Numbered from the stretch's first letter, positions 1-8,241 are shown. The stretch is DNA of 10,144 bases from Dunaliella salina (GCA_002284615.2 MU069580.1:101648-111791), one strand, 5' to 3'. Notes: generated from the sequence alone by a model not told the origin. Program-made: numbers and translations.

Positions 1-69
<69 letters not shown>

Positions 70-77
70 CACACACA
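1..77. repeat. (AC)n dinucleotide microsatellite
   Basis: An almost pure AC tract fills the left edge, with a single A-to-G interruption at position 63. It starts at base 1, so its true length is unknown. Alternating purine-pyrimidine tracts of this type are common in large eukaryotic genomes. No coding role is visible. Confidence 0.97.
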
Positions 78-587
78 GTTTTATGGAGGGTGAGGGGGGG
101 CTCTGCCCCTTTTCATGCGATCCGTAGGGTCAAACCAATTTCTTTTAAACATCTTGACGTCAGCGCCCACGATCTTGTTGCTGTGCCCATAACCTTGTTT
201 GCTGTCCCATTGCTGCAGCTGCTGCTCCTGCTGCTGCATCCAGCTGCCCCACATGCTTTTCCATTACCATCTAGCGCATGTATTTCAGAGCCTAATCATT
301 TTCCATCTTTGGGACAGGTGCTCCCATCTTTTGAGCTGTCCGTGGAATGGGTTTCATGCGCTCCCCTGACATTCGCGTTGATGTGTTACCAGAGGCTCCA
401 TGTCCAGCAAGCAGAAAGGCTCTCTTAGAGGCTCTTTTAAAAGCTTTGCTAAGTGGGACGTACGGCTCCTTCAGTAATTCATTAGAGAGTGGAGTCATCA
501 CCCGCTTTCTGACCTCAGGGAGTCCTGCAAGGCAAACTAAGCAAGGGTGGGCATATTGCGTAAAAGGGAGGTTCCATGTGCATGAAT
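78..587. other. Unassigned non-coding stretch
   Basis: No recognisable gene is present. Short reading frames exist on both strands, but they resemble no family I know and look like chance frames. The only local structure is an interrupted CTG-rich tract at 211-246. This could be intron of the CCT gene whose exons begin at 6126, or intergenic DNA; the sequence does not decide. Confidence 0.5.
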
Positions 588-963
588 CAGGGTTGCCTAG
601 TTCGAGAATTTTTTTGAACTGTTCGCATACTCCAAATTGTCAGTTAAAAGAACTTTATGCCCTCTTCCAAAAATGGACCCTTGACATCCCCTGAACACCC
701 CCGTGACACCAGCTTTACACCCCCCTTACAACCCATACATCCCCTTGGACTGACAGAAATAAGTCCCTTGTCTTTCCCCATCATCATTTATGCAGAAGGG
801 GCTGAGGGGGAGAGGGGGTATAGATGGTTGAGGTGCAGTTGTCACCCCCTTCCCTGCCTCCTGCCTGCAGGCAAACGCTCGTTCCAACAATCCGTTGAAT
901 CACGAACTTTATTGAAGTGTTCGCGAACTTAATTTGTCAAACCCCCCGAACTAGGCAACCCTG
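588..963. mobile_element. hAT-like MITE (non-autonomous TIR element)
   Basis: A 376-bp element is bounded by perfect 17-bp terminal inverted repeats, CAGGGTTGCCTAGTTCG at 588-604 and its reverse complement at 947-963. The flanking 8-mers are GCATGAAT (580-587) and TCATGAAT (964-971), which match at seven of eight bases as expected for an aged 8-bp target-site duplication. TIRs starting CAGGG with 8-bp duplications are typical of the hAT superfamily; the assignment rests on this and not on a transposase. A further GTTCGC motif occurs just inside both ends. The interior is C-rich on the + strand around 660-750 and carries no credible reading frame, so the element would need a transposase supplied in trans. 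Confidence 0.8.
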
Positions 964-1289
964 TCATGAATCAAAGTCAACGCCACATGTGCATGGGTGT
1001 GGGCTGCAGGGTGTGTGGAGGCAGACATGCAGCAACCAAATTCACACTTCCAGGATAGTGACAATGTTCAATATGTTCTTGCATGGTGAAGTCAGAAGGG
1101 CACTTTGTGGACTTACAAGTCAGTTTTGGGTGCCTGGAAGGGCAGGCTTACATGGGCGTCCGCTCCCCAGTTTTTGCCCTATAACTCTGCTCCAATACAA
1201 TCTTTTTGTGTGTGCTAAGCATGCAGATGGATGCAGAATTAAAAGAGGAACAGATTGCTACCCTTATTGTCTGGATTGGGGCGCTGGAA

Positions 1290-1322
1290 GGGGGGTTTTG
1301 GGGGTGGTGGGTGGGTCAGGGG
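1290..1322 (+). other. Putative G-quadruplex motif
   Basis: The + strand carries G runs at 1290-1295, 1300-1304, 1309-1311, 1313-1315 and 1319-1322, separated by loops of 4, 4, 1 and 3 bases, with another G4 run at 1278-1281. This satisfies the usual four-run, short-loop rule for intramolecular G-quadruplexes. The motif would be in the RNA if the region is transcribed in the CCT direction. Folding is inferred from composition only. Confidence 0.6.
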
Positions 1323-1566
1323 TCCCGGACCAAAATTTACACGTACCTTCCGGCAGAATTTTATTTTATGCTCCTGGGAAGTGGCTGAAATTTTGTTTCT
1401 CACCAACCACTGGGTCTTTTCGCCCCATGCTTTTGCAACGATATTCTTTTGACACAAAGACTCCAAATCACCAAAAAATATTCGATTTGAATCAGTACAT
1501 GGTTCAGAATGTAGATTTGGTGGTAAAAACTAGGGCTCACGCTGCGGCTGATCAGGCACGTGCTCT

Positions 1567-1654
1567 GTGACTGGCACCCCTGGAACTTTAGCCTCGGAGA
1601 AAGCTCGTGAAACAAGTTAACATAGGAACTTAAAGTTTGTATGGTGCCAGTCAC
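1567..1654. repeat. 12-bp perfect inverted repeat
   Basis: GTGACTGGCACC at 1567-1578 is the exact reverse complement of 1643-1654, with a 64-base spacer. It could be the TIRs of a very small element or a long-loop hairpin. No target-site duplication was found next to the arms, so mobile-element status is not supported. Confidence 0.5.
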
Positions 1655-2123
1655 GGGAGAGCTATGCTGGGAGCATGCAAAAACAGGCAATTTTAGGCCC
1701 CGGATAACCCTCTCTGGTATTCATCCAGATCTGGTCATATCTTAGGAACTTATGGACAATCCTGGACCAAAGTTTTAGGACCTAGCACTGAAAAATGTGG
1801 CCGAGGATTATCCATAGGTCTCTGAGATGTAGCAGATGTAGCCCCTTAAAGTCCCATACAATGGTCTCTGCACAGTTTCTCCAAATACCAGAATAGACAG
1901 GATGGAGGGCCCTTGGGTGACCTCCTCAGCCCTAGAGGGCGCGTAGCAATCTAATGAGGGTTGGCCTACTCCCTCTTTTAATGCATATTTAGACGTATTA
2001 CACGGCAAATGTGTGGGAATTTTAGCAGAGGGGGCTATCCGGGGCCTTAAATCAGGTGTTTTTTGCATGCTCCCTGCATATGTGTCCCGTGATGGGCAGT
2101 TTTCAAGCTTGGGTTCCTCTGGT

Positions 2124-2157
2124 AGTGCTAATTATAGCACTGCAGGTTGTAACCTGC
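2124..2157. repeat. Two abutting perfect hairpins
   Basis: Positions 2124-2141 form a 7-bp stem (AGTGCTA/TAGCACT) with a 4-base loop. The next base starts a second perfect 7-bp stem, 2142-2157 (GCAGGTT/AACCTGC), with a 2-base loop. No gene end is identified next to them, so a terminator or regulatory role cannot be claimed. Confidence 0.6.
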
Positions 2158-2203
2158 TGGTTATGGGAAGCATGCCTAATAAGCCGCGGCGTGAACCCTA
2201 TTT

Positions 2204-2294
2204 TTACCAATCTCCATTCCTGACCACCTCTTTTACCACCAATCTCCATTCCTGACCACCTCTGTTACCACCAATCTCCATTCCTGACCACCTG
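2204..2294. repeat. 32-bp tandem repeat, about 2.8 copies
   Basis: A unit of 32 bp containing TCTCCATTCCTGACCACCT recurs with starts at 2211, 2243 and 2275. The copies differ at only a few bases (for example TTTTACC against TGTTACC). The array ends about 33 bp before the left end of the first element A copy. It is a short minisatellite with no convincing coding frame. Confidence 0.85.
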
Positions 2295-2481
2295 TGCATC
2301 AAATTTGATTAAGGTCCGACATGCCAATACCGTAGCTCCATGACCAGTTCGAAAATTAATTAATTCTGGGGCGTTCGAACCCCAAAATTCGAAGTCTTTG
2401 ATTAATTATTGTTTGAGCTTTCGAACTCTGTTCGAATTAAGATTTAATTAATTCCGGGGTTGAAAAGGGCAAGTGCTGAAA

Positions 2482-2893
2482 ATGTCCTCACAGGCTCCCA
2501 GCTCAAGGTCCTGCCCCTTAGCTAAGTGGCTGAAGCCTGTCTCCCTCACCCAGCAGCTCTTAGCAACCCAAAACAAGCTTGCCAAGGCCCAGGCAGACAA
2601 GAAGGGGCAGCCAGTACAGCAGAAGAACCCTGTGGGCCGTCCTCCAGGTGACAGCTCGGTCGATATTACATGCACGGGCTCCAATGTTTGTGCATGGGCT
2701 CCAATGTTTGTGCATGGGCTCGCTATACGGCAGTGAAGCTTGTGGATTGCTGTGGGTTGGATGCTGATGGTGAGGTTTGCTCTTTCCAGGGAGTCAAAAT
2801 GCGCCCAAGCCTCTCCCGCCCCCAGCCCCTGAGCAGCAGCAGCAGCAGCAGCAGCAGCCTTGCAGCAAGATTCGGAATGGGTATTCGTATTGA
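2482..2893 (+). CDS. Two-exon frame inside element A copy 1, unknown function
   Basis: An ATG at 2482 opens a frame to a donor CCTCCAG/GTGACA at 2647/2648. A 142-bp intron (2648-2789) ends in TTGCTCTTTCCAG, and exon 2 (2790-2893) continues in frame to TGA, giving 89 residues. Exon 1 is Lys/Gln-rich (KWLKPVSLTQQLLATQNKLA at residues 15-34) and ends near VGRPPG, only a weak resemblance to an AT-hook core. Exon 2 is proline-rich followed by eight glutamines. Exon 1 and intron lengths and both splice sites are preserved in copy 2, which supports a real intron-bearing ancestor. It may be the remnant of the element's own gene or a captured host fragment. I recognise no family. Exon 2 differs in frame after the Q tract between copies, so the C-terminus is uncertain. 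Confidence 0.4.
2671..2719. repeat. 20-bp direct repeat inside element A intron
   Basis: Two tandem copies of a unit containing GGGCTCCAATGTTTGTGCAT plus a partial third lie inside the 142-bp intron of copy 1. The same duplication occurs in copy 2 around 4726-4770 on the opposite strand. It therefore predates the split of the two copies. Confidence 0.8.
2834..2857 (+). repeat. (CAG)8 tract in element A copy 1
   Basis: Eight perfect CAG triplets lie in the second exon of the element-borne frame and would encode polyglutamine. Copy 2 has exactly eight triplets at the corresponding place (CTG on the + strand). Confidence 0.95.
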
Positions 2894-3046
2894 GAAATTA
2901 AGGCCAGTGTGAGCCATTCAAACCCTTTGAAGTGCCCTTCGAATTGACATATTAATTCCTGGGGATTCAAATTGAGACATTCGAACAAAATAAATTAATT
3001 ATTTTGGGGGGACCCTTCGAACTGGTCATGGAGCTACGGTATTACC

Positions 3047-3168
3047 ATTACAGTAATATTACAGTAATATTACCTGACCCTCGATGTAATAATAATTTTG
3101 CAGAAGAGTTATGTAATGTAATGTATTATTATTACTGTAATGTAATATTACTGTAATACTACTGTAAT
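3047..3168. mobile_element. AT-rich foldback, possible small MITE
   Basis: Arms at 3047-3073 and 3142-3168 are 27 bp each and pair with one mismatch. They are built from repeated ATTACAGTAATATT-type motifs. An inner 10-bp stem (3086-3095 with 3126-3135) extends the hairpin, leaving a short loop. The structure starts 5 bp beyond the right end of element A copy 1, so one may have inserted beside the other. No clear target duplication is seen. Size and structure fit a short foldback MITE, but a locally expanded palindromic repeat is equally possible. Confidence 0.6.
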
Positions 3169-3728
3169 AACGGATTTTTAAAAAGTGATATGACATGTCG
3201 CACCCTAAATTTGATGATATTTAGTTATTTGGAGACCATTTAACAAAAAAATGTCATTGCAAAAAAAAGGGAGTGAGAAGGACCAGTGGTTGGTGTTGTG
3301 TGGCGATTTCAGCCCTTTTCCCTCAGGAAGCACCAAATCAGGGTCTTCCTTATGACCCATGTGAGCTTTAACACAGTCTACCTAAGCACACAGGGTGACT
3401 TACACAAATCTAAGCACATGCCCGGGTAGCTTGTAATGCCAACTACATTTTAAAGCCAATTTGTCCCGATCAAAGGAAGTGGGTGTGAGTTACTGCACTT
3501 TGAACGCAGGGAAGGAGCATATTTGGGCACTTGCTCAGTTAGCCCTCTCTGGAATTTTGGCTCTTAAAATACAGGCACATGATCTTGGCCTACAGATCTG
3601 GCCAACCCTATGTATGATGTGAGCCTTCAGGTGCAGCATTGTGTCTTTAAAATGCAGCGGGTTTTGTTGTACCTTATGATGGCGTCTGGTTGTGCAGAAG
3701 GCTCGTGCAGTGATGCTGGCTGGTGACA
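3169..3728. other. Unassigned stretch between repeats
   Basis: No gene is recognised. The sequence has A-rich runs near 3240-3270 and no long credible frame. It lies inside the interval enclosed by the two element A copies. Confidence 0.4.
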
Positions 3729-3915
3729 GTGAACACGCTTTTGCAGTGACAGCATGCAGGGACAGATGCTGCGAGGACAGTGGACACGCTTGCAGTGAAC
3801 ACGCTTGCAGTGACAGCATGCAGGAACAGATGGACGCTCAGGCGTGGGCAGGACAGTGAACACGCTTGCAGTGAACACGCTTGCAGTGAACACGCTTGCA
3901 GTGAACACGCTTGCA
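3729..3915. repeat. 15-bp minisatellite, unit GTGAACACGCTTGCA
   Basis: Four perfect tandem copies occupy 3856-3915. A perfect copy (3795-3809) and a one-base variant (3780-3794) precede them, and a 17-bp variant lies at 3729-3745. Blocks of about 30-45 bp containing ACAGATG and CGCTCAGGCRTGGGCAG alternate with the 15-mers, giving a higher-order repeat that fades out near 3960. Because 15 is divisible by three, all six frames stay open and produce five-residue peptide repeats. These frames look like by-products of the repeat and not a protein. Confidence 0.9.
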
Positions 3916-4391
3916 AGGACAGATGCTGCGAGGAATGTGCGCTCAGGCATGGGCAGTGCGAGACGGGCGGCAGTTCTGCGAGGTTGTGATCATGTGCTGG
4001 TGTGGGTGCAGACCATTGAGCACTGACGTGAGGATGCACTGTGATGCTCCCTGGCCTGACATGTGCAGCTTGAACAACCATGCCCTTGCCTTCCCTCTTC
4101 CCTGCCACTCAACATTTGACATTTGCTGCAGCTCAAAGTCAGCCCAGGCATGCTATGCCAAAAAAGTGAGGAGTTCTTGCCCCGCAGGGTTTCAAGCAGA
4201 CTGAGTGTGCCGAATAGTTGATATTAGTACATGGAGCACTTCTGCATCAGAAAATGTGAGGATGGGGTGTTGCAGGTGAGCCAGGGGCATCTTTGGAGGC
4301 GTTTTAGGCCATTTAGCCATTTCTCACGGAATGGGTGCCACGATGCATGTTTTGACCTGAATGTGCCCCAAATTTTGGCTTCCAGGTAGAT
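3916..4391. other. Unassigned stretch before element A copy 2
   Basis: Apart from decayed edges of the minisatellite at its left end, nothing is recognised. A donor-like CAG/GTGAGC occurs at 4272-4279, but no exon can be tied to it. Confidence 0.4.
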
Positions 4392-4485
4392 TACCGTAGC
4401 TGCACGACCAGTTCGAAGGGTCCCCCCAAAATAATTAATTTTCCTACTTCGAATGGCTTAATTTGAATGCCCAGGAGTTAATATT

Positions 4486-4963
4486 TCAGTTCGAAGGGCA
4501 CTTTGAAGGGTTCAAATGGCTCACGGCTGGCCTTAATTTCTCAGTACGAGCCCAATTCAAATCTTGCTGCAAGGACTGCTGCTGCTGCTGCTGCTGCTGA
4601 TGGAGGGCTGCTGATGCTGCTGGAGGGCTGCTGATGCTGTTGGAGGTTATGCTGCCTGAGAAGAGCAAACCTCACCATCAGCATTCAACTTTCAGCAATC
4701 CACAAGTTGTACTGCCGTACAGCCCATGCACAAACACTGGAGCCCATGCACAAACATTGGAGCCCATGCATGCAACATCAACCCAGCTAGCTGTCACCTG
4801 GAGGACGCCTTACAGGATTCTTCTGCTGTACTGGCTGCCCCTTTTTGTCCTTCTTGGCCTTGGCCAGCTTGTTCTGGGTCGCTAGGAGCTGCTGGGCGGG
4901 GGTCACAGGCTTTAGTCGTTTAGCTAGGGGGCAGGACCTTGAGCTGGGGGCCTATGAGGCCAT
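4486..4963 (-). pseudogene. Decayed two-exon frame inside element A copy 2
   Basis: This is the counterpart of the frame at 2482-2893, read on the minus strand. Exon 1 runs 4963-4798 and is exactly as long as in copy 1 (166 bp, no indels). An in-frame TAG at codon 4 (4954-4952) breaks it. The intron (4797-4656) is again 142 bp with GT...CAG ends. Exon 2 continues through Ser/Pro/Ala-rich repeats and eight Gln, then SLQQDLNWARTEKLRP, to a TGA at 4488-4486 in the subterminal zone. Many exon 1 differences from copy 1 are at third positions (tta/cta, aag/aaa, gca/gcg), suggesting descent from a once-coding sequence. Changes such as W to R also occur, so it is not tightly conserved. Confidence 0.45.
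4576..4599 (-). repeat. (CTG)8 tract (CAG on minus strand)
   Basis: Eight perfect triplets correspond in position and number to the (CAG)8 of element A copy 1. Interrupted CTG-rich repeats with the motif GATGCTGCTGGAGGGCTGCT continue to about 4645. Confidence 0.93.
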
Positions 4964-5117
4964 TTTCAGCACTTGCCATTTTCAGCCCCGAAATTAATTA
5001 AATTCTAGTTCGAACGAAGTTCAAAAGTTCAGGCAATAATTTGTTAGAGGTTTCGAAATTTGGGGTTCGAATGCCCCAGAATTAATTAATTTTCGAACTG
5101 GTCGTGCAGCTACGGTA

Positions 5118-6244
<1,127 letters not shown>

Positions 6245-6372
6245 TGATTGGGTGCAGGATGCAAAGCTTGCCCATGACAAAGTAGAATGGATGATTGTAC
6301 GAACTTTCAGCATTGCAAGTAGTGAATGATAATGAGTCCCCCATCCGAGCTGGAAGTTTCAGAGAAATTTAA

Positions 6373-6580
6373 TTGTGACCTCGCAGATACATACAAGCAT
6401 TCACACAGAGAAACTAAGTTGTGACCTCGCATTGTGACCTTGACCCATTGTGACCTTGACCCACTGTGACTTTGACCTTCGCATTGTGACCTTGACCCAT
6501 TGTGACCTCGCATACAAGCATTCACACAAAGAAATCAAGTTGTGACCTCGCAGATACATGCAAGCATTCACACACAAAAA
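6373..6580. repeat. Compound minisatellite, TTGTGACCTCGCA / ATTGTGACCTTGACCC
   Basis: Three copies of a 40-46-bp unit (6373-6418, 6500-6539, 6540-6580) share TTGTGACCTCGCA and a conserved TACAAGCATTCACAC-like stretch. Between the first and second lie 16-bp units ATTGTGACCTTGACCC at 6431, 6447 and 6483 plus a variant at 6463. The array sits inside the CCT intron. Confidence 0.88.
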
Positions 6581-6599
6581 TGGAGGCCCATTCCTGGCA

Positions 6600-6670
6600 G
6601 GGGCAAAATCTTTGGCCAGGGACAAGGTCTTCGGGCAGGGACAAGGTCTGTGGTCAGAGGCAAGATTTGT
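6600..6670. repeat. Degenerate 20-bp repeat, about 3-4 copies
   Basis: Units resembling GGGCAGGGACAAGGTCT recur at roughly 20-bp spacing; the outer copies (GGGCAAAATCTT, GAGGCAAGATTTG) are more diverged. Intronic; no function inferred. Confidence 0.65.
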
Positions 6671-6821
6671 GTGCAAGCATGGATACAGCAGCACGATCAG
6701 GAGATGGAGCTCACAGCAGAGGCTGCACACGCCCATGCCCTACCTGCCTGGCCTGGTAGCGGGCTATGCATGGATCCATCAATGTGTGCTCATCATGCCC
6801 ATAAGAAACTATATGGTAGGC

Positions 6822-6863
6822 CAAGCATTTATGTGCAAGCATTTATGTGCAAGTGTTCATGCG
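6822..6863. repeat. 14-bp tandem repeat, 3 copies
   Basis: CAAGCATTTATGTG occurs twice perfectly (6822-6835, 6836-6849), followed by a diverged third copy at 6850-6863. It lies inside the CCT intron. Confidence 0.85.
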
Positions 6864-7949
6864 CAAGCACCATTAGCAGCGCCAGAAGGTTGTCGGTCTA
6901 TGCCCACCTGTCAGCCTATGCGTATAGCGTGAGCTGCGAGCAGCGCATAAGCAACGGTAGAGACTGTGTCAAGTAATGAGTGAAGAGCTTTGGGTCTTGA
7001 TTGCCGTTCTATTACTTTTGCTGCTGAACAGTGCAGATAATCATGGTGATGCACTCAATTATCTATATTCCAGAGCTGGAGGATGGGCTGTGCATACTAA
7101 AACACCGTTGATGCTAACAAGAGATACAGCAGCCGATTGCAGGCATGTAAGTAGCACAGCTCCTCCTGCAAGCGCCTTCATCAGATAAGGTTTGACTTTT
7201 TTGAGATAAAGTGGTGCTGTGATAAGATTGTTCTTCAAATTTTTCTAATAAACAGTGCATGAATGCAAGGCAGACAAATGAAAATTAATTTGTCATGAGG
7301 TTCGACTTTATAACATGGAGGGCCATCTGGAGGGGGAAGAGCTGGAGAGTTGCCTGAGACTGACCCTGTTACCCTGTTTCCTGCCAACATATTTTCAGTG
7401 AAAGCTTTGAAGGCACCCTCCTTTGAATGCTTGTTCGAGGCAGCTTCTGTTTTGTGAAGGCAACACTTGGATTCTGGGATTTATTACGTGCCAGCTAAAA
7501 TTCTTTTGTATTGTTTTGCGGTTCATGTATTGAAGGATTGTGCAAATGTGAGATCAGAAAGCATTATAGCCTGCACCTGATGATTGACTGTTTGATGGAA
7601 TAGCTGTTGGCATTGTGGTTGGAAGAAACGACATGTGCTGCACTTCCTTTTCATGCAGACTAGTAGAAAACATTTTTGTTGGGCTCAAGTGAAGTGTATT
7701 AGCGCTCTTCAACATGTTTTGCGGAATCTGGTCATCCGCGCTTTTAAGCTGTCTTGGCTGCTCGCTCTTCAGCTGGCATAACACTGTATCACAGATGTCT
7801 GAGAGTGAGTCTCTTTCCCATATGTCTGTTGCTGTATACGACCTGTATGAATGCCTGGTTGTAATTTGTGTCGTGCAATTTTTACATTGCTTTGCAGTAT
7901 TTTCGCTCTTGGTTCCACTTGTACGAGGCATAATGTGGAACCCAGCGGA

Positions 7950-8046
7950 CTGTTCCCACTCTCTCTCCCATCTGTACACTGTATAATGCAGAGTCCCGCT
8001 GGGACTCGCGCTGTTCCCACTCTCTTTCCCATCTGATACCTTGCAG
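7950..8046 (+). repeat. Duplicated 3' splice-site region of the CCT intron
   Basis: The 25-mer at 7950-7974 (CTGTTCCCACTCTCTCTCCC and following CATCTG) recurs at 8011-8035 with a single C/T difference, 61 bp apart. Each copy is followed by a potential acceptor: GCAG ending at 7991 after the first, and TTGCAG ending at 8046 after the second. Only the second joins the CCT frame. A more diverged relative of the pyrimidine block lies near 7811-7838. Confidence 0.85.
7991..8007 (+). promoter_or_regulatory. Hairpin over the upstream (decoy) acceptor
   Basis: GAGTCCC (7991-7997), a 3-base loop GCT, and GGGACTC (8001-8007) form a perfect 7-bp stem. Its first base is the G of the upstream acceptor CAG (7989-7991). 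In pre-mRNA it would lie immediately at that acceptor and 39 bases before the acceptor in use. A regulatory role in splice-site choice is inference only. Confidence 0.4.
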
Positions 8047-8146
8047 TGACATTGTGCTTCGCATCCTGCGCAACTACAACAACTACATACTGCGGAATTT
8101 GCAGCGAGGGTACACGCGCAAGCAACTGGGGATCAACTTGTTCAAG
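8047..8146 (+). CDS. CCT: CTP:phosphocholine cytidylyltransferase, next exon
   Basis: The 100-bp exon completes the Ser codon begun at 6242-6243 and encodes DIVLRILRNYNNYILRNLQR followed by GYTRKQLGINLFK. This continues the RTEGISTSDI signature into the helix and R-N-L-x-R-G-Y-T/S segment that closes the CCT catalytic domain before the membrane-binding region. It is flanked by CTTGCAG and AAG/GTGAGC and ends on a codon boundary. In known CCTs an amphipathic, lipid-sensing helix follows; its exon is not recognisable downstream to 10144, so the next intron appears longer than 1.9 kb or the region is too diverged to see. No stop, frameshift or missing key residue is visible, so the gene looks intact here. 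Confidence 0.93.
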
Positions 8147-8241
8147 GTGAGCAGGTCAAGTTTGCTGCCCACGTACATGTGTGGCATTGGAGCTTGGCAA
8201 GAGCCATGACTTTCTCCCTGCTTGCCAGGTGTAACTTCGTG
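8147..8241 (+). other. CCT: Start of the following CCT intron
   Basis: The donor AAG/GTGAGC at 8146/8147 is a good consensus match. The sequence beyond it shows no further exon with CCT similarity. The repeats listed after this point are therefore most likely intronic, to the right edge of the window. Confidence 0.6.

Larger units (their letters stand above)
964..2203. other. Unassigned region with G4 motif and hairpins
   Basis: I recognise no gene here. The longest + frame (roughly 917-1570) overlaps the end of the MITE and shows no family motif. Visible structures are a G-run cluster at 1290-1322, a 12-bp inverted repeat at 1567-1578/1643-1654 and two abutting hairpins at 2124-2157. The segment 1320-1560 is less repetitive than its surroundings and could be an old transposon fragment, but nothing in it identifies one. 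Confidence 0.4.
2328..3041 (+). mobile_element. Element A, copy 1 (TIR element with TA ends)
   Basis: A 714-bp element has perfect 26-bp terminal inverted repeats at 2328-2353 and 3016-3041. Each reads TACCGTAGCTCCATGACC from the outside and ends in TTCGAA. The outermost TA on each side is either a TA target duplication, as in Tc1/mariner-like elements, or part of the TIR; with two copies this is not decided. Subterminal regions are AT-rich with repeated ATTAATTAATT and eight TTCGAA hexamers. The interior holds a two-exon reading frame, an intronic 20-bp repeat and (CAG)8. No transposase catalytic domain is visible, so the copy is probably non-autonomous. A homologous copy lies at 4392-5117 in opposite orientation. 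Confidence 0.85.
4392..5117 (-). mobile_element. Element A, copy 2 (inverted)
   Basis: A 726-bp element has perfect 26-bp terminal inverted repeats at 4392-4417 and 5092-5117. Its reverse complement aligns with copy 1 along the whole length: TIRs, TTCGAA-rich subterminal zones, exon 1, 142-bp intron, CAG tract and distal AT-rich zone. Seven TTCGAA hexamers are present. Relative to copy 1, both TIRs carry the same two changes (positions 11 and 14 of the repeat). The exon 2 area contains an additional duplication of a roughly 20-bp CAGCATCAGCAGCCCTCCA unit (around 4602-4645), the most obvious length difference. As in copy 1, TA forms the outermost bases. Confidence 0.85.

Noticed and set aside
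798..818. G-rich cluster inside the MITE as a second quadruplex
   Set aside because: Only three G runs of sufficient length are present within a short distance.
3674..4108. Long minus- and plus-strand open frames with five-residue repeats (LQACS, ASVFT, VNTLA)
   Set aside because: They come from a 15-bp tandem unit that keeps every frame open; equally long frames exist in several frames on both strands, and there is no start context or known domain.
6431..6498. Repeated TGACCTTGACC, like nuclear-receptor response elements
   Set aside because: It is a tandem minisatellite in an intron, and the probable host lineage lacks nuclear receptors; the similarity follows from the repeat unit.
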